Shown piece after piece: positions 18,422 through 27,120 of a stretch of DNA of 64,000 nucleotides. Location of the stretch: contig JADJIQ010000005.1 in the NCBI GenBank assembly GCA_016707005.1, positions 806,001 to 870,000 on the forward strand, in the 5' to 3' direction. The number at the start of each line of letters is the position of its first letter. Within the stretch, counting starts at the first letter, position 1. The DNA comes from Ignavibacteria bacterium. GTDB lineage: Bacteria; Bacteroidota; Ignavibacteria; Kapaibacteriales; Kapaibacteriaceae. Both the position numbers and the translations under genes were made by a program. Below the pieces are notes generated by a model. The model did no database searches, was not told the DNA's origin, and saw nothing but the letters and a program-made list of their open reading frames with translations.

Positions 18422-18451
18422 AACGTAGCAAGGAATACGGTAAATTCTGAA

Positions 18452-20878
18452 ATGGAAAGAATCACCTCGATATGCTTCGTATTGCTGTTGGTGGGACAGT
18501 GCGTTTGGGCGCAACCGGCAGATCTTGCTCCGCTGAAGGTAACCACCAATGTATCGCCGGAGCCGGGGTTTCTGTATCTGGCTCCGAACTGCCGTATCAG
18601 TCCGCGACCGTATCAGTCGTACTTGGGTGTGTACAACGTGAATGGGGCGGTACAGAAGGTCGGAAGAACAGCGAACTATCCGTTTGAGTACAAGGTCTTC
18701 CCTGACGGACGTCTCGGATATTCAGAACTTGTTGTGTTTGCCGGGGCATCGGTTCCGGCCGGAGTGTACATCGTTGACACCAACTTTGTGACGCAGGAGT
18801 TTGTCTCCCAGAAACGTGGCTATCTCACTACGCAACACGACTTCCACATGCTGCCAAATGGGCACCGCATTCTTCTCGGAGCAGAGGATGTAACGGTGGA
18901 CATGAGTGTTGTGGTTCCGGGCGGACATCCGGCAGCGAATGTTGTTGGCGCGGTGATTCAGGAAGTGGACTGTGATGGAAACGTTGTGATGCAGTGGAGA
19001 TCATTGGATCATCTTCCGATCACTGACTCGTATGAGAATCTCACCGCCCCTGCTATACGCTATTGCCACAACAACGCTCTTTGGATCGATGACGATGGTA
19101 ACTGGCTTGTGTCTATGAGACACTCGTCACAGATCATCAAGGTTGATCATACAACGGGTGAGGTGCTGTGGACTCTTGGCGGCAAGCGCAATGAATTCAC
19201 CTTCATTGGTGAACATGAAGAGAATGCGCCAACGTATTTCAGCTATCAGCACGATATCCGGCGTCTACCGAACGGCAACATTTCGATGTTCGATAATGGA
19301 ACGCAACGAACACCACAATATTCACGAGGTGTTGAGTATAAGATCGACGAAGTGAACAAGACGTGTGAACTCGTGTGGGAATACCGTCACGTTCCAGACT
19401 ACTACGTGAGTATTCAAGGGGGCATGCAAACCCTTGACAACGGCCACCGACTTCTTGGCTGGGGCAGTGCTGCCAACGAGGGTTCTGCAGCCGTAACGGA
19501 AGTAGATTCAACAGGTGCCGTGGTCTTTGAAGCATCGTATCCAAAGCAGATGTATGTCTATCGTGCAACGAAGTATCCTTTGTGGCCTACCGGACGTGCA
19601 AGTGCGACCGTGCAGATCAAGGATGTGTTGTCGGGTGAGACATACAACTACCATCGTGGCACACAAGAAACCGGAATGAAGGTTCAGTACACCTCGCTCA
19701 CGTCGTCCTTCTATAACACGTCGCTTGCTCATCGCTATCAATGGTCACCCAAGAACCCATTGTGGTCGGAAGAAGCCCCTTTGCTCCATCAAGCGAGAGT
19801 GGATCTAGCATTGGAAGGTGTTGCTTCGCATGAGATAACAGCGCGGTTTAATGTTGACACGTTGGGTATCGTTTGGGATCCGACGAAGGTGACGGTGTAT
19901 CATCGTCCGACGATCGATACGGGTCGGTTTGTGGCGCTTCAAACGCGGTATGAGGCGTCCACTCGCGAGCTTGTCGTAGAAAGAACCACTGCTGGGGAGT
20001 TCGCATTCGGGATCGCGTCTCCTGCGCCGGATGCTCCGTTGACGCCGGTGCTTCAATGGCCGATCGCCGGAGAACGAATACTAGAGCTTGATACACATGC
20101 GTTGAGAGTGGCAATGAATGGTCGTGCGGACTCCTTGCATGTTCAAGTCTCTCGCGACCCATCATTCACCACAATCGTCTTTGAAGGCACAACACAAAGC
20201 GACAGGATAGACTACGTTGCAGGCAATGCCGAGGAGAAGTTCTTCTGGCGTGCTCAGGCGATAACCGGCGTCAAGTTCAGTGGCTGGTCTGCTGTGGACA
20301 GTTTCGTTGTGGCCTCAGCATACCTTACCATCCTTCGTCCGGATGAAGATGTGCGATGGACGCATGACAACAGTTATGCCATCTCTTGGAAGACAAACAT
20401 CACCGGAAGCGTCCGACTCGAGCTGGTGAAGAATGATCAAGTGATCTCCGTCATTCGCGACTCCGTTCCGGCCTCAGCCCAAGGCTTTCTGTGGCTTGTT
20501 CCCGTGGCAGTACCTACGGGCACGGAGTATCATGTTCGTATCTCTTCAAGAATGCCGGAGTTCGCACAGATAACGGAGACCGGCACAGAGAACATCGAGA
20601 TCAGCGGGTTCACATCCGTTGATGATCTGGCAGAAGCCCCTTCTCCTATCTCTCTCTATCCGCAACCGGCTGAAGATCATGTGACCATTGAGAACATTGG
20701 GTCCGGCTGTTCTCACGTATCGATCTATGCTGCCACGGGCGAGCAGATCGAGAACATCTACGTCAACGGTGTCCGTACTAGGATCTCAACAATGACGTAC
20801 GCTCCGGGAGCATATACAGCAGTTGTGACCGATACAATGGGGCGCACCTTCCGCACGATGTTCATTGTGCGACGGTGA
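18452..20878 (+). CDS. secreted ASST-like protein with type IX sorting tail
   Basis: 808 residues from ATG at 18452 (MERITSICFVLLLVGQCVWA is the signal peptide). Residues about 25-400 are an arylsulfotransferase-type propeller: EPGFLYLAP, RYCHNNALWID, SMRHSSQIIKVDHTTGEVLW, TLGGKRNEF, QHDIRRLPNGNISMFDNG, GVEYKIDEV. One or two beta-sandwich modules follow, then a type IX C-terminal domain (ISLYPQPAEDHVTI, VSIYAATGEQI, YAPGAYTAVV). It is the third ASST paralogue of the window and lacks the long fibronectin array of the one at 4812-8042. It ends flush against the convergent TsdA-like gene (stops adjacent). Confidence 0.88.
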   Translation: MERITSICFVLLLVGQCVWAQPADLAPLKVTTNVSPEPGFLYLAPNCRISPRPYQSYLGVYNVNGAVQKVGRTANYPFEYKVFPDGRLGYSELVVFAGASVPAGVYIVDTNFVTQEFVSQKRGYLTTQHDFHMLPNGHRILLGAEDVTVDMSVVVPGGHPAANVVGAVIQEVDCDGNVVMQWRSLDHLPITDSYENLTAPAIRYCHNNALWIDDDGNWLVSMRHSSQIIKVDHTTGEVLWTLGGKRNEFTFIGEHEENAPTYFSYQHDIRRLPNGNISMFDNGTQRTPQYSRGVEYKIDEVNKTCELVWEYRHVPDYYVSIQGGMQTLDNGHRLLGWGSAANEGSAAVTEVDSTGAVVFEASYPKQMYVYRATKYPLWPTGRASATVQIKDVLSGETYNYHRGTQETGMKVQYTSLTSSFYNTSLAHRYQWSPKNPLWSEEAPLLHQARVDLALEGVASHEITARFNVDTLGIVWDPTKVTVYHRPTIDTGRFVALQTRYEASTRELVVERTTAGEFAFGIASPAPDAPLTPVLQWPIAGERILELDTHALRVAMNGRADSLHVQVSRDPSFTTIVFEGTTQSDRIDYVAGNAEEKFFWRAQAITGVKFSGWSAVDSFVVASAYLTILRPDEDVRWTHDNSYAISWKTNITGSVRLELVKNDQVISVIRDSVPASAQGFLWLVPVAVPTGTEYHVRISSRMPEFAQITETGTENIEISGFTSVDDLAEAPSPISLYPQPAEDHVTIENIGSGCSHVSIYAATGEQIENIYVNGVRTRISTMTYAPGAYTAVVTDTMGRTFRTMFIVRR

Positions 20879-21925
20879 TCAATATCCTGTTGGGTGACCG
20901 TTTGCCTTGCGCCATTCAAAGATCGGCTTGAACGGTCCGTACTTGTGCTGTTCTGGAGAGAACGGATCTGCGTATGGCGGGTGATAGTAGTCAAGGGGCT
21001 TTTCCTTTTGCACAGGATACTCCGACGTGAGATCCACAAAAGGTCTCGTGTGCATCTTGTCATCATTCACATAGGCCGCAACATCCATTGCCTCTTCATC
21101 TGTAAGCACAGGCTTGTCCCATCGAGCAAGATCGAACGGCATGTTGTATTTGATGAACTGCGCAGACTTGATGAGTCGGTGCATGGATGAGCCCGGCTGA
21201 TACGACATCGGACCCCAGAGCGGTGGATAGACATAGGCTATTCCGTCGGGCTTAGCTACGCCCTGACCTTCATCGCCGTGACATCGCGTGCAGTGTTTCT
21301 GATAGATCACCTGTCCTTTTACCGGATCGGCAGGACGATCCAACAGGGTGATGTCCTTCAGTCGATCACCCGGTACGTTGCCCCCAACCGGCACATTCTT
21401 GCCAAGCCATTGCATATAGGCAAGGATGGCTACCATCTCCTTGCTATCGAGTGGCATTGGTTTGCCATTTAAGGGACGTTCGATACAGTTATTCACGCGA
21501 TCACCGAGCGTTAAGATCTTTCCTTCTCGCGAGCGATACTGCGGATAGCGGGCATGTGCGCTGAAGTAGTTGAGACCATACGGCCGAGCCCCGGCATCAA
21601 GGTGACAACTCTGACAGCCAAGTCCATTGCCACCGAACTGTCCAACGGACCCCTTTGGACCAAGGTAGTACGGAAAGTTCACGAGCAACTCCCGCCCGTA
21701 GCGGACCATATCACCCGTTGCGTTATGCGGAATAGTCGACGTGTCAGGGGGCGTAAACAGTGAGTCTACCTTCTTCTCAACAACCACTTCCTTCTCATGC
21801 TTCGCACAACCAACACAGAGGAGCACACAACACAGCACTACACCGTAACTGCGTAACTGGGTAACTCCGTAACTCCGTAACTGAGTAACTGAGTAACTCA
21901 GTAACTGCGTAACTATGGCTTTCAC
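20879..21925 (-). CDS. dihaem cytochrome c lipoprotein, thiosulfate dehydrogenase (TsdA)-like
   Basis: 348 residues if translation begins at GTG 21925, which overlaps the rhodanese stop (GTGA); an ATG at 21955 is an alternative. A lipobox LLCVGC puts the mature N-terminus at Cys40. Two haem motifs are seen, CQSCH (104-108) and CTRCH (212-216). TsdA hallmarks are GDMVRYGRELLVN, YYLGPKG, CQSCHLDAGARPYGLNYF and RVNNCIERPLNGKPM. TsdA joins two thiosulfates into tetrathionate, or the reverse, in the periplasm. Residues about 5-27 of the signal peptide are encoded by the octamer repeat at 21844-21915 (VTQLRSYG repeated), which is unusual. TsdA identity is probable; assays would decide the direction. 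Confidence 0.82.
   Translation of the reverse strand: MKAIVTQLLSYSVTQLRSYGVTQLRSYGVVLCCVLLCVGCAKHEKEVVVEKKVDSLFTPPDTSTIPHNATGDMVRYGRELLVNFPYYLGPKGSVGQFGGNGLGCQSCHLDAGARPYGLNYFSAHARYPQYRSREGKILTLGDRVNNCIERPLNGKPMPLDSKEMVAILAYMQWLGKNVPVGGNVPGDRLKDITLLDRPADPVKGQVIYQKHCTRCHGDEGQGVAKPDGIAYVYPPLWGPMSYQPGSSMHRLIKSAQFIKYNMPFDLARWDKPVLTDEEAMDVAAYVNDDKMHTRPFVDLTSEYPVQKEKPLDYYHPPYADPFSPEQHKYGPFKPIFEWRKANGHPTGY
21844..21915. repeat. octamer tandem repeat (GTTAC-based, inverted relative to 18310)
   Basis: Nine 8-bp units of the form N-GTAAC-TN on the plus strand (GTTAC on the minus strand): CGTAACTG, GGTAACTC, CGTAACTC, AGTAACTG and so on. It lies inside the 5' coding end of the TsdA-like gene, encoding its n-region. 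Same family as 18310-18421 but in opposite orientation; the two bracket the ASST gene. Confidence 0.95.
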
Positions 21926-22305
21926 TTCGTTGATCTCCGTTTTTCTTTCGACCACGCGTCAAATCCACCAAGCATGTTATATGCACTCGAAAAGCCCAAC
22001 TCCTTCATCATCGCAAGAGTTTCCGCACTTCGCCTTCCGGACTTGCAATAGATAAGAACGGTCCTATCCTTTGGCAGTGTCTTGAGTTGATCCTTGAACG
22101 TCTTCTCGTAGTAGTTCATCAACCGGGCATTTACCAGGTGCCCCTTTGCATACTCTTCGGGCGTGCGAACATCGAGGATGAGGAGCCCCTTCTTCGATGA
22201 GATCATCGAGGAAGCCTTCTTGGTTGTGACGTCTCCAAAGCTTCCGGCATCAACAGATGCAGAAAACAGAAAGAGGAGAACTACTGTGGTGAGGAGGAGT
22301 TTCAT
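21922..22305 (-). CDS. exported single-domain rhodanese
   Basis: 127 residues from ATG at 22305, which has GAGGAG-like purines outside the coding start on the other strand and a good signal peptide (MKLLLTTVVLLFLFSASVDA). The rhodanese fold is shown by LLILDVRTPEEYAKGHLVNA and the active-site loop IYCKSGRRSAETL, with the catalytic Cys in YCKSGRR. Periplasmic sulfur transfer is inferred. It is upstream of, and overlaps, the TsdA-like cytochrome, suggesting a shared sulfur role. Confidence 0.9.
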   Translation of the reverse strand: MKLLLTTVVLLFLFSASVDAGSFGDVTTKKASSMISSKKGLLILDVRTPEEYAKGHLVNARLMNYYEKTFKDQLKTLPKDRTVLIYCKSGRRSAETLAMMKELGFSSAYNMLGGFDAWSKEKRRSTK

Positions 22306-22361
22306 TGGGAAAAATAGCAACGGAATACATTCAATTGGGTAGAGCTTCCTAACTTCACCCG

Positions 22362-23732
22362 ATGCGAACAACCGCTATTAGTCCCATAGGTTTCATTGTC
22401 GCCATCCTTCTTGTGACTGGGAATGGGGCAGGGCTTATAGCCCAAGATCTGAACTGGGGTACCCAGCCTGATACCACAAAGGTCTTGAAGGTGCAGCTCG
22501 TAGGGCAGTTCTGGTTGCGGTATAATCAGAGCAATCCTGGGACGATGGTGCAGGGATTGCCGGAGAGCGAGACGTTTGATATTGGCATCCGACGTGCGCG
22601 GATCCAGGCTTTTGCGCAGATCACAGACCGCGCGTCGCTCTTTCTGCATTACGGGTTCAACAACTACAACACCAATTTCTCCTATGGTGGAAACCGCCGG
22701 ATCCAAGCGTTCTTCCACGACTTCTTTGGTGAATACCGCGTGACGAGCGGGAATGAACTCAAGCTCGGTGCCGGACTTGCCTTTGTAAATGGACTGAGTC
22801 GGTTCTCACAGCCGGCCGTGATCGCAATGCCTACCATGGACATACCAATGTTCGGTCAGGCAACGGTAGAACAGACCGATGTCTTCGGTCGCAAACTCAG
22901 TTTTACGGCTAGGGGGCAGATAGGACCCATCGATTATCGCGTGGCGTTATCTGATCCGTTTCCGGTAACGACCAACGGTCAGACGCCACCGCCGATAAGT
23001 GCTTCCTCGAACTTTGCTCAGGTAGGCCACACGCTCCAGCAGCAAGCCTACGTGATCTACCAGTTCCGTGATCACGAACCGCACATGTTGTCGAATCTTG
23101 CAGGTACGTATTACGGAACCCGCAACGTCTTTAACATCGCCGCCGGCGTGATCTATCAACCTCGTGCCATGTGGCGCACGCTTGGTGCAGACACGTTGTA
23201 CGAGAAGCTCTTGCTTATGGCTCTGGAGTCGATGTACGATGCACCGATCGACAGGAACGGAACCACCCTAAGTGCCTACGTCGGTTTCTTCCACAACAAC
23301 TACGGGAGAAACTACATGAGATACAATGCCGCCATGAACACCGGCACATCCATGCAGGTCCCGTCCGATAGCACGCAACTCAAGCCCCTTACCCAATACG
23401 GACCCTCGTTCGGGAACACCTACCCGCTTTACGGAACAGGGAACACCGTGTATTCTCATGTGGGTGTGTTCTTCCCCAAGGTGATCGGAACCGCCGGCCT
23501 CATGCCATATGTAAGCACAACACTCTCTTGGTATGAGCGCCTCGATCATCGCCTGTCCGACCTCTACGCTATAGGATGCAGTCTCCTGCTCGATGGAATC
23601 AGAAGCAGACTTTCATTAGAAGTTCAGAACCGTCCTACGTGGGGGATCGATGTTGAGACGGATCCGTATGGTCAGTTAGCAACGGGTGTGCGAAGGTCAC
23701 AAGTTGTAATGCAGTATCAGGTAGTGTGGTAG
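22362..23732 (+). CDS. outer-membrane porin-like beta-barrel
   Basis: 456 residues with a signal peptide ending near GLIAQDLNW. The sequence is a run of amphipathic strands: VQLVGQFWLRYNQSNP, DIGIRRARIQAFAQITD, ASLFLHYGFNNYN, GGNRRIQAFFHDFFGEYRV, LKLGAGLAFVNG. This pattern resembles phosphate-selective porin O/P-like proteins of Bacteroidota. It ends with aromatic strand VVMQYQVVW. Likely outer-membrane channel; substrate unknown. Transcribed toward the nos operon terminator. Confidence 0.75.
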   Translation: MRTTAISPIGFIVAILLVTGNGAGLIAQDLNWGTQPDTTKVLKVQLVGQFWLRYNQSNPGTMVQGLPESETFDIGIRRARIQAFAQITDRASLFLHYGFNNYNTNFSYGGNRRIQAFFHDFFGEYRVTSGNELKLGAGLAFVNGLSRFSQPAVIAMPTMDIPMFGQATVEQTDVFGRKLSFTARGQIGPIDYRVALSDPFPVTTNGQTPPPISASSNFAQVGHTLQQQAYVIYQFRDHEPHMLSNLAGTYYGTRNVFNIAAGVIYQPRAMWRTLGADTLYEKLLLMALESMYDAPIDRNGTTLSAYVGFFHNNYGRNYMRYNAAMNTGTSMQVPSDSTQLKPLTQYGPSFGNTYPLYGTGNTVYSHVGVFFPKVIGTAGLMPYVSTTLSWYERLDHRLSDLYAIGCSLLLDGIRSRLSLEVQNRPTWGIDVETDPYGQLATGVRRSQVVMQYQVVW

Positions 23733-23736
23733 GGGT

Positions 23737-23773
23737 AAAAGAAAGGGGCCGACGCTAGTTAGGCGTCGACCCC
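23737..23773 (-). terminator. intrinsic terminator of the nos operon
   Basis: An 11-bp stem (23745-23755 with 23763-23773, loop of 7) with one C/A mismatch on the plus strand that becomes a G-U pair in minus-strand RNA. On the minus strand it is followed by TTTCTTTTA, a U-rich tract. It lies 24 bp after the fasciclin gene stop. No T-run follows it on the plus strand, so it serves mainly the minus-strand operon. Confidence 0.8.
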
Positions 23774-23796
23774 GTTCATTTGCAAGGTTGTAAGAG

Positions 23797-24345
23797 TTAC
23801 TTCGGAACGACAACGGCATCCACTACGTGTACCCAGCCGTTCGAAGCGCGGACAGAACCGACGATCTTAGCGCCATCGATCTTCCAACCGTCTCCGTCGA
23901 TGGTCATGGTCACGGGAGTACCGTCAAACATCTTTACGACCTGACCGTTGGTGAAGTTCGATTGATCCATTGCCGACGTCAGGACGTGGTGATACAGGAT
24001 CGTAGAGAGCTTGTCGATGTTCTCCGGCTTCACTAAATCATCAACAGTTCCTGCAGGAAGCTTCCCAAATGCTCCGTCTGTCGGGGCAAAGACGGTGAAG
24101 GGACCTGCATTTGATAGTGTGTTCTCGAGTCCCGCAGCCTTTACAGCGGCAACGAGTGTTGTGTGATCCTTGGATCCACCGGCGATCTTGAGGATGTGAG
24201 GCTGCGACTCATCATCCTGAACAAGGGCCTGGCCAGATGGTCCCCCTGCTACTGCTTCTGCTTCCTTAGGTTGCTCTGAGCCTGATGAACATCCGAACAC
24301 GACAGCCGTGGTGCAGATGAGAGCGAGTGTCAATAACGTACGCAT
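23797..24345 (-). CDS. fasciclin-domain lipoprotein
   Basis: 182 residues from ATG at 24345 (MRTLLTLALICTTAVVFGC), with GGAG upstream. The lipobox VFGC makes it a lipoprotein. A single FAS1 domain follows a low-complexity linker: FTVFAPTDGAFGKLP, LVKPENIDKLSTILYHHVL, GWVHVVDAVVVPK. FAS1 domains mediate adhesion or ligand binding. It is the last gene before the terminator and only 38 bp from nosY, so it is probably co-transcribed with the nos genes; no role in N2O reduction is known to me. Confidence 0.9.
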   Translation of the reverse strand: MRTLLTLALICTTAVVFGCSSGSEQPKEAEAVAGGPSGQALVQDDESQPHILKIAGGSKDHTTLVAAVKAAGLENTLSNAGPFTVFAPTDGAFGKLPAGTVDDLVKPENIDKLSTILYHHVLTSAMDQSNFTNGQVVKMFDGTPVTMTIDGDGWKIDGAKIVGSVRASNGWVHVVDAVVVPK

Positions 24346-24383
24346 GTGAAAACTCCGAAAGTTGGGAGAAGAATTGAGAACGA

Positions 24384-25166
24384 TCACCAGTCTTTACGCC
24401 CGAATGCTCTACGGCCAATGAAGACCGGAAGAAGCGTCCAGACAATGAGTGAACAGGAGGAGATAACTACACCGGTTGCTGTGCCGAAGAATTCTTGAAA
24501 CACAGCCCCCGTATAGCCCATGAGCGCGGCATAGTCAAATGTGAGCATCACAATGATGCGAGCAAGGTCGATGGGGTTGCAGACAACCATGGCAATGGTG
24601 GCCTTTTCGAGAGGGTAGTCGGCGAACAGGACTGTCAGAACAAGGATCACACCATCGTAGAGCACGGCAAATGAAAGCCAGGAGATGAATGCTACACCCA
24701 TCGCGGCTGCCTTGTCCTGAACAACCACGCCGATGAGGTAGGCGATGGCAAAGAAGACCATGGTCAGGGCGCAACCGGTAGCAAGCAGGGTAAGGATGGG
24801 TGCGGTAAGCAACACGCCATGCACGGCAGCTGGTACGCCAATGCCGACAACAAATGCAATGAGGAACGGTAGACTTACACCGAGGTAGAGAGCAACGTAG
24901 ATGGCGTTGCGAGAGACGGGTTGCGTAAGCATGAGCTCTACAAAGTCCCGATTGTGGTGTACGTGAAGTGTACCGAACACTGCAGCTGCGAGCGGTATGA
25001 GCAAAAGCACAACGTTCATCAGCCCAACAACGGTCTTTGCCTCGCCGGCAGTGAAGAACAGAAGTCCCTCGGTCACTGCTGCAAAGAAGATCAGATAGAG
25101 TCCAAGCCATTTGCTGCGCATCACGTCGCGCACGACGTATTTCAGGAGGAGTGAGGTGGTTCTCAT
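24384..25166 (-). CDS. nosY: NosY-type ABC transporter permease
   Basis: 260 residues with six predicted membrane segments (for example LIFFAAVTEGLLFF, VVLLLIPLAAAVFGTLHV, VVQDKAAAMGVAFISWLSF). The stretch FVELMLTQPVSRNAIYVALYLG is typical of ABC-2 permeases of the NosY class. In N2O-reducing bacteria NosDFY delivers or supports sulfur/copper assembly of the CuZ centre of NosZ. It overlaps nosF by 4 bp. Assignment rests on fold plus position next to nosF and nosD. Confidence 0.9.
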   Translation of the reverse strand: MRTTSLLLKYVVRDVMRSKWLGLYLIFFAAVTEGLLFFTAGEAKTVVGLMNVVLLLIPLAAAVFGTLHVHHNRDFVELMLTQPVSRNAIYVALYLGVSLPFLIAFVVGIGVPAAVHGVLLTAPILTLLATGCALTMVFFAIAYLIGVVVQDKAAAMGVAFISWLSFAVLYDGVILVLTVLFADYPLEKATIAMVVCNPIDLARIIVMLTFDYAALMGYTGAVFQEFFGTATGVVISSCSLIVWTLLPVFIGRRAFGRKDW

Positions 25167-25885
25167 TGCACACCTCCCAATTCTCTCGACATAATTGATG
25201 CCACAGACTTCGAAAGAGATGTGTGTCCGGTCTGGGCTAAGAGTTCCCCAACAGCCCCATCGAACATCACAAGACCTTCGTGAAGGTAGATGATGCGGTC
25301 TGCGAGTTCTTGGATCTCTGACAACACATGCGACGTGATCAGGATCGTTGTTCCGCCGTCACGGAGTGAGGAGATCCGTTCTTTCAACCGCTCCGTCACC
25401 ACTGGATCGAGTCCGGCCGTTGGTTCGTCGAGAAGCAATGTTGTTGGACGGAACATGAACGCTATCACAGCTCCCACCTTTTGACGGGTTCCACCGCTCA
25501 AGGCGCGCATCGGCTTCTTCATGTGGTCTTCGAGTTGCATGTCGGCAATGAGCTCATCTGCAATGTCAGTGGTGAGTCCGGTCCGCACGCCCCTTACCAT
25601 TTGGATCAGATCCGTTGGTGTGAGGTTCTCCGGATACCGTGCCACCTGTGACATATAACCGATGTGCATTCGGCTTGATGGGTTGTTGATAGTGGTTGTG
25701 CCGTCAACTTCGATCGATCCGGAGTCTGGCTGAACGAGACCAACGATGCTCTTCATGAGTGTCGTTTTCCCGCTGCCATTTGGACCAATGACGGCTGTTA
25801 CACTCCCGGACGGAAGGGTTGTTGTGAGATCCTTGATCACTCGCAGCGATCGAAAGGACTTCTGAAGATGGTCGATTCGGATCAT
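25163..25885 (-). CDS. nosF: NosF-type ABC transporter ATP-binding protein
   Basis: 240 residues. All ABC ATPase motifs are present: Walker A GPNGSGKTTLM, Q-loop YMSQVARYPENLTP, signature LSGGTRQKV, Walker B LLLDEPTAGLDP, H-switch ILITSHVL. It energises NosY in the CuZ-assembly transporter. It overlaps nosD and nosY by 4 bp on each side, which implies coupled translation. Confidence 0.93.
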   Translation of the reverse strand: MIRIDHLQKSFRSLRVIKDLTTTLPSGSVTAVIGPNGSGKTTLMKSIVGLVQPDSGSIEVDGTTTINNPSSRMHIGYMSQVARYPENLTPTDLIQMVRGVRTGLTTDIADELIADMQLEDHMKKPMRALSGGTRQKVGAVIAFMFRPTTLLLDEPTAGLDPVVTERLKERISSLRDGGTTILITSHVLSEIQELADRIIYLHEGLVMFDGAVGELLAQTGHTSLSKSVASIMSRELGGVQ

Positions 25886-27120
25886 GGTCGCTTGTTGAGT
25901 GGTTTCATAAGGGGCTTGTCATCAACCAGCGTTTCCGGTGTTACCGTAGGAACGATTCGCTCAGCCAGGTCAAGCATGGAAATGAATGCTGTGTGCATCA
26001 GGATCACGGACGAGGGGAGCTGCTCAACCAGCAACGAATACAATCGCACAGGGTGATACGGTACGTCGCCTATTCCGTCGCGGTTGAGATCATATCCCTC
26101 ATAGCCGCTCCAGTAGTTGTTGCGGAAGTAGTTGTAGGACTCGCGTGTATTGGTCGTTACGTCAAAGGTGTTGCCATCGAATGTGTTGTGAACAACGGTG
26201 TTGTCCTCACATCCGCCGAGGATGCGGAAGCCATATCCATTTCGGATGAACGTGTTGTTCTCGATAAGGATCCGACTAGCCCCTTCTCCGTGAATGGCAA
26301 TGCTGTTGTGTTCAAAATGATTGCCATCGAGATGTCCGTCTGTGATGTCCTTGAGCAACAGTCCGTACGAGGTTGGACCCCAGTTATTCCGGAAGGTGTT
26401 GCCGATCATCTCGATGTTCTTGGTGTACATCACCGCTACACCGGCCCCATTGGCGCCAAAGATGTTGTTGTGATAGGAGCAGGAGTCCGAGAACATGAAG
26501 TGCAGGCCATACCGGGCATTGCGTTCGCTATGGTTGTTGAGGACCGTTCCTCGACGCATGAATTCGAAGTAGATGCCGTCTCGATGGCCAACGATGGTGT
26601 TCCCGGTAACAAGGATGTTCCTGCAGGTCCAAGCGTGGATGCCATTACCGGATGCGGACTCATCGCGCATGGTGCCGATGATGGTGTTGTTCGCGATACG
26701 GCAATTGGCGGAGTTACTGAGGTAGATGGCAAAGAATCCATTCTCGATCCGACACCCATCGATGTCGATCCCCGAGCGCTTCATCACCTTGATGGCCGCA
26801 TTGTCATCTACGTAGCTCATGGCCACGTTGCGGATGGTAAGGGAACGAAAGGCCACGCCATCAGCCGTGACGATGAAGATGGAACCGCCCTTGGATCGTG
26901 CATCCACGGCAGCCCCCTGCTTACCGATGATCGTGAGGCGCTTGGTAACAAGAAAGTCGCTACCATTGTGAACACCCGGCATGACGAGTATGGTGTCTCC
27001 TTCATGCGCAGACGCCAATACAGAACGCAAGGTTGTTGTCCCCGACGTATAGGCACGGAAGGAATGTGCCGATACGTTGAGGGCAAGAAGGGAGACGATG
27101 ATCGTTGCGATGAATCTCAT
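25882..27120 (-). CDS. nosD: NosD periplasmic copper-site assembly protein
   Basis: 412 residues with signal peptide (MRFIATIIVSLLALNVSAHS). The body is a right-handed parallel beta-helix with NosD/carbohydrate-binding repeats: NCRIANNTIIG, NILVTGNTIVGHRDGIYFEF, RGTVLNNHSERNARYGLHFMF, YHNNIFGANGAGVAVMYTKN, NYWSGYEGYDLNRDGIGDVPY. The last is a diagnostic NosD stretch. NosD works with NosFY in maturation of the CuZ cluster of nitrous oxide reductase. It overlaps the upstream TonB receptor gene by 4 bp. Confidence 0.95.
   Translation of the reverse strand: MRFIATIIVSLLALNVSAHSFRAYTSGTTTLRSVLASAHEGDTILVMPGVHNGSDFLVTKRLTIIGKQGAAVDARSKGGSIFIVTADGVAFRSLTIRNVAMSYVDDNAAIKVMKRSGIDIDGCRIENGFFAIYLSNSANCRIANNTIIGTMRDESASGNGIHAWTCRNILVTGNTIVGHRDGIYFEFMRRGTVLNNHSERNARYGLHFMFSDSCSYHNNIFGANGAGVAVMYTKNIEMIGNTFRNNWGPTSYGLLLKDITDGHLDGNHFEHNSIAIHGEGASRILIENNTFIRNGYGFRILGGCEDNTVVHNTFDGNTFDVTTNTRESYNYFRNNYWSGYEGYDLNRDGIGDVPYHPVRLYSLLVEQLPSSVILMHTAFISMLDLAERIVPTVTPETLVDDKPLMKPLNKRP

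Noticed and set aside
17981..18451. Upstream extension of the ASST gene through the octamer array and the rmlD-like gene
   Set aside because: The extension is antisense to the RmlD-like gene plus repeat; the signal peptide begins at ATG 18452.
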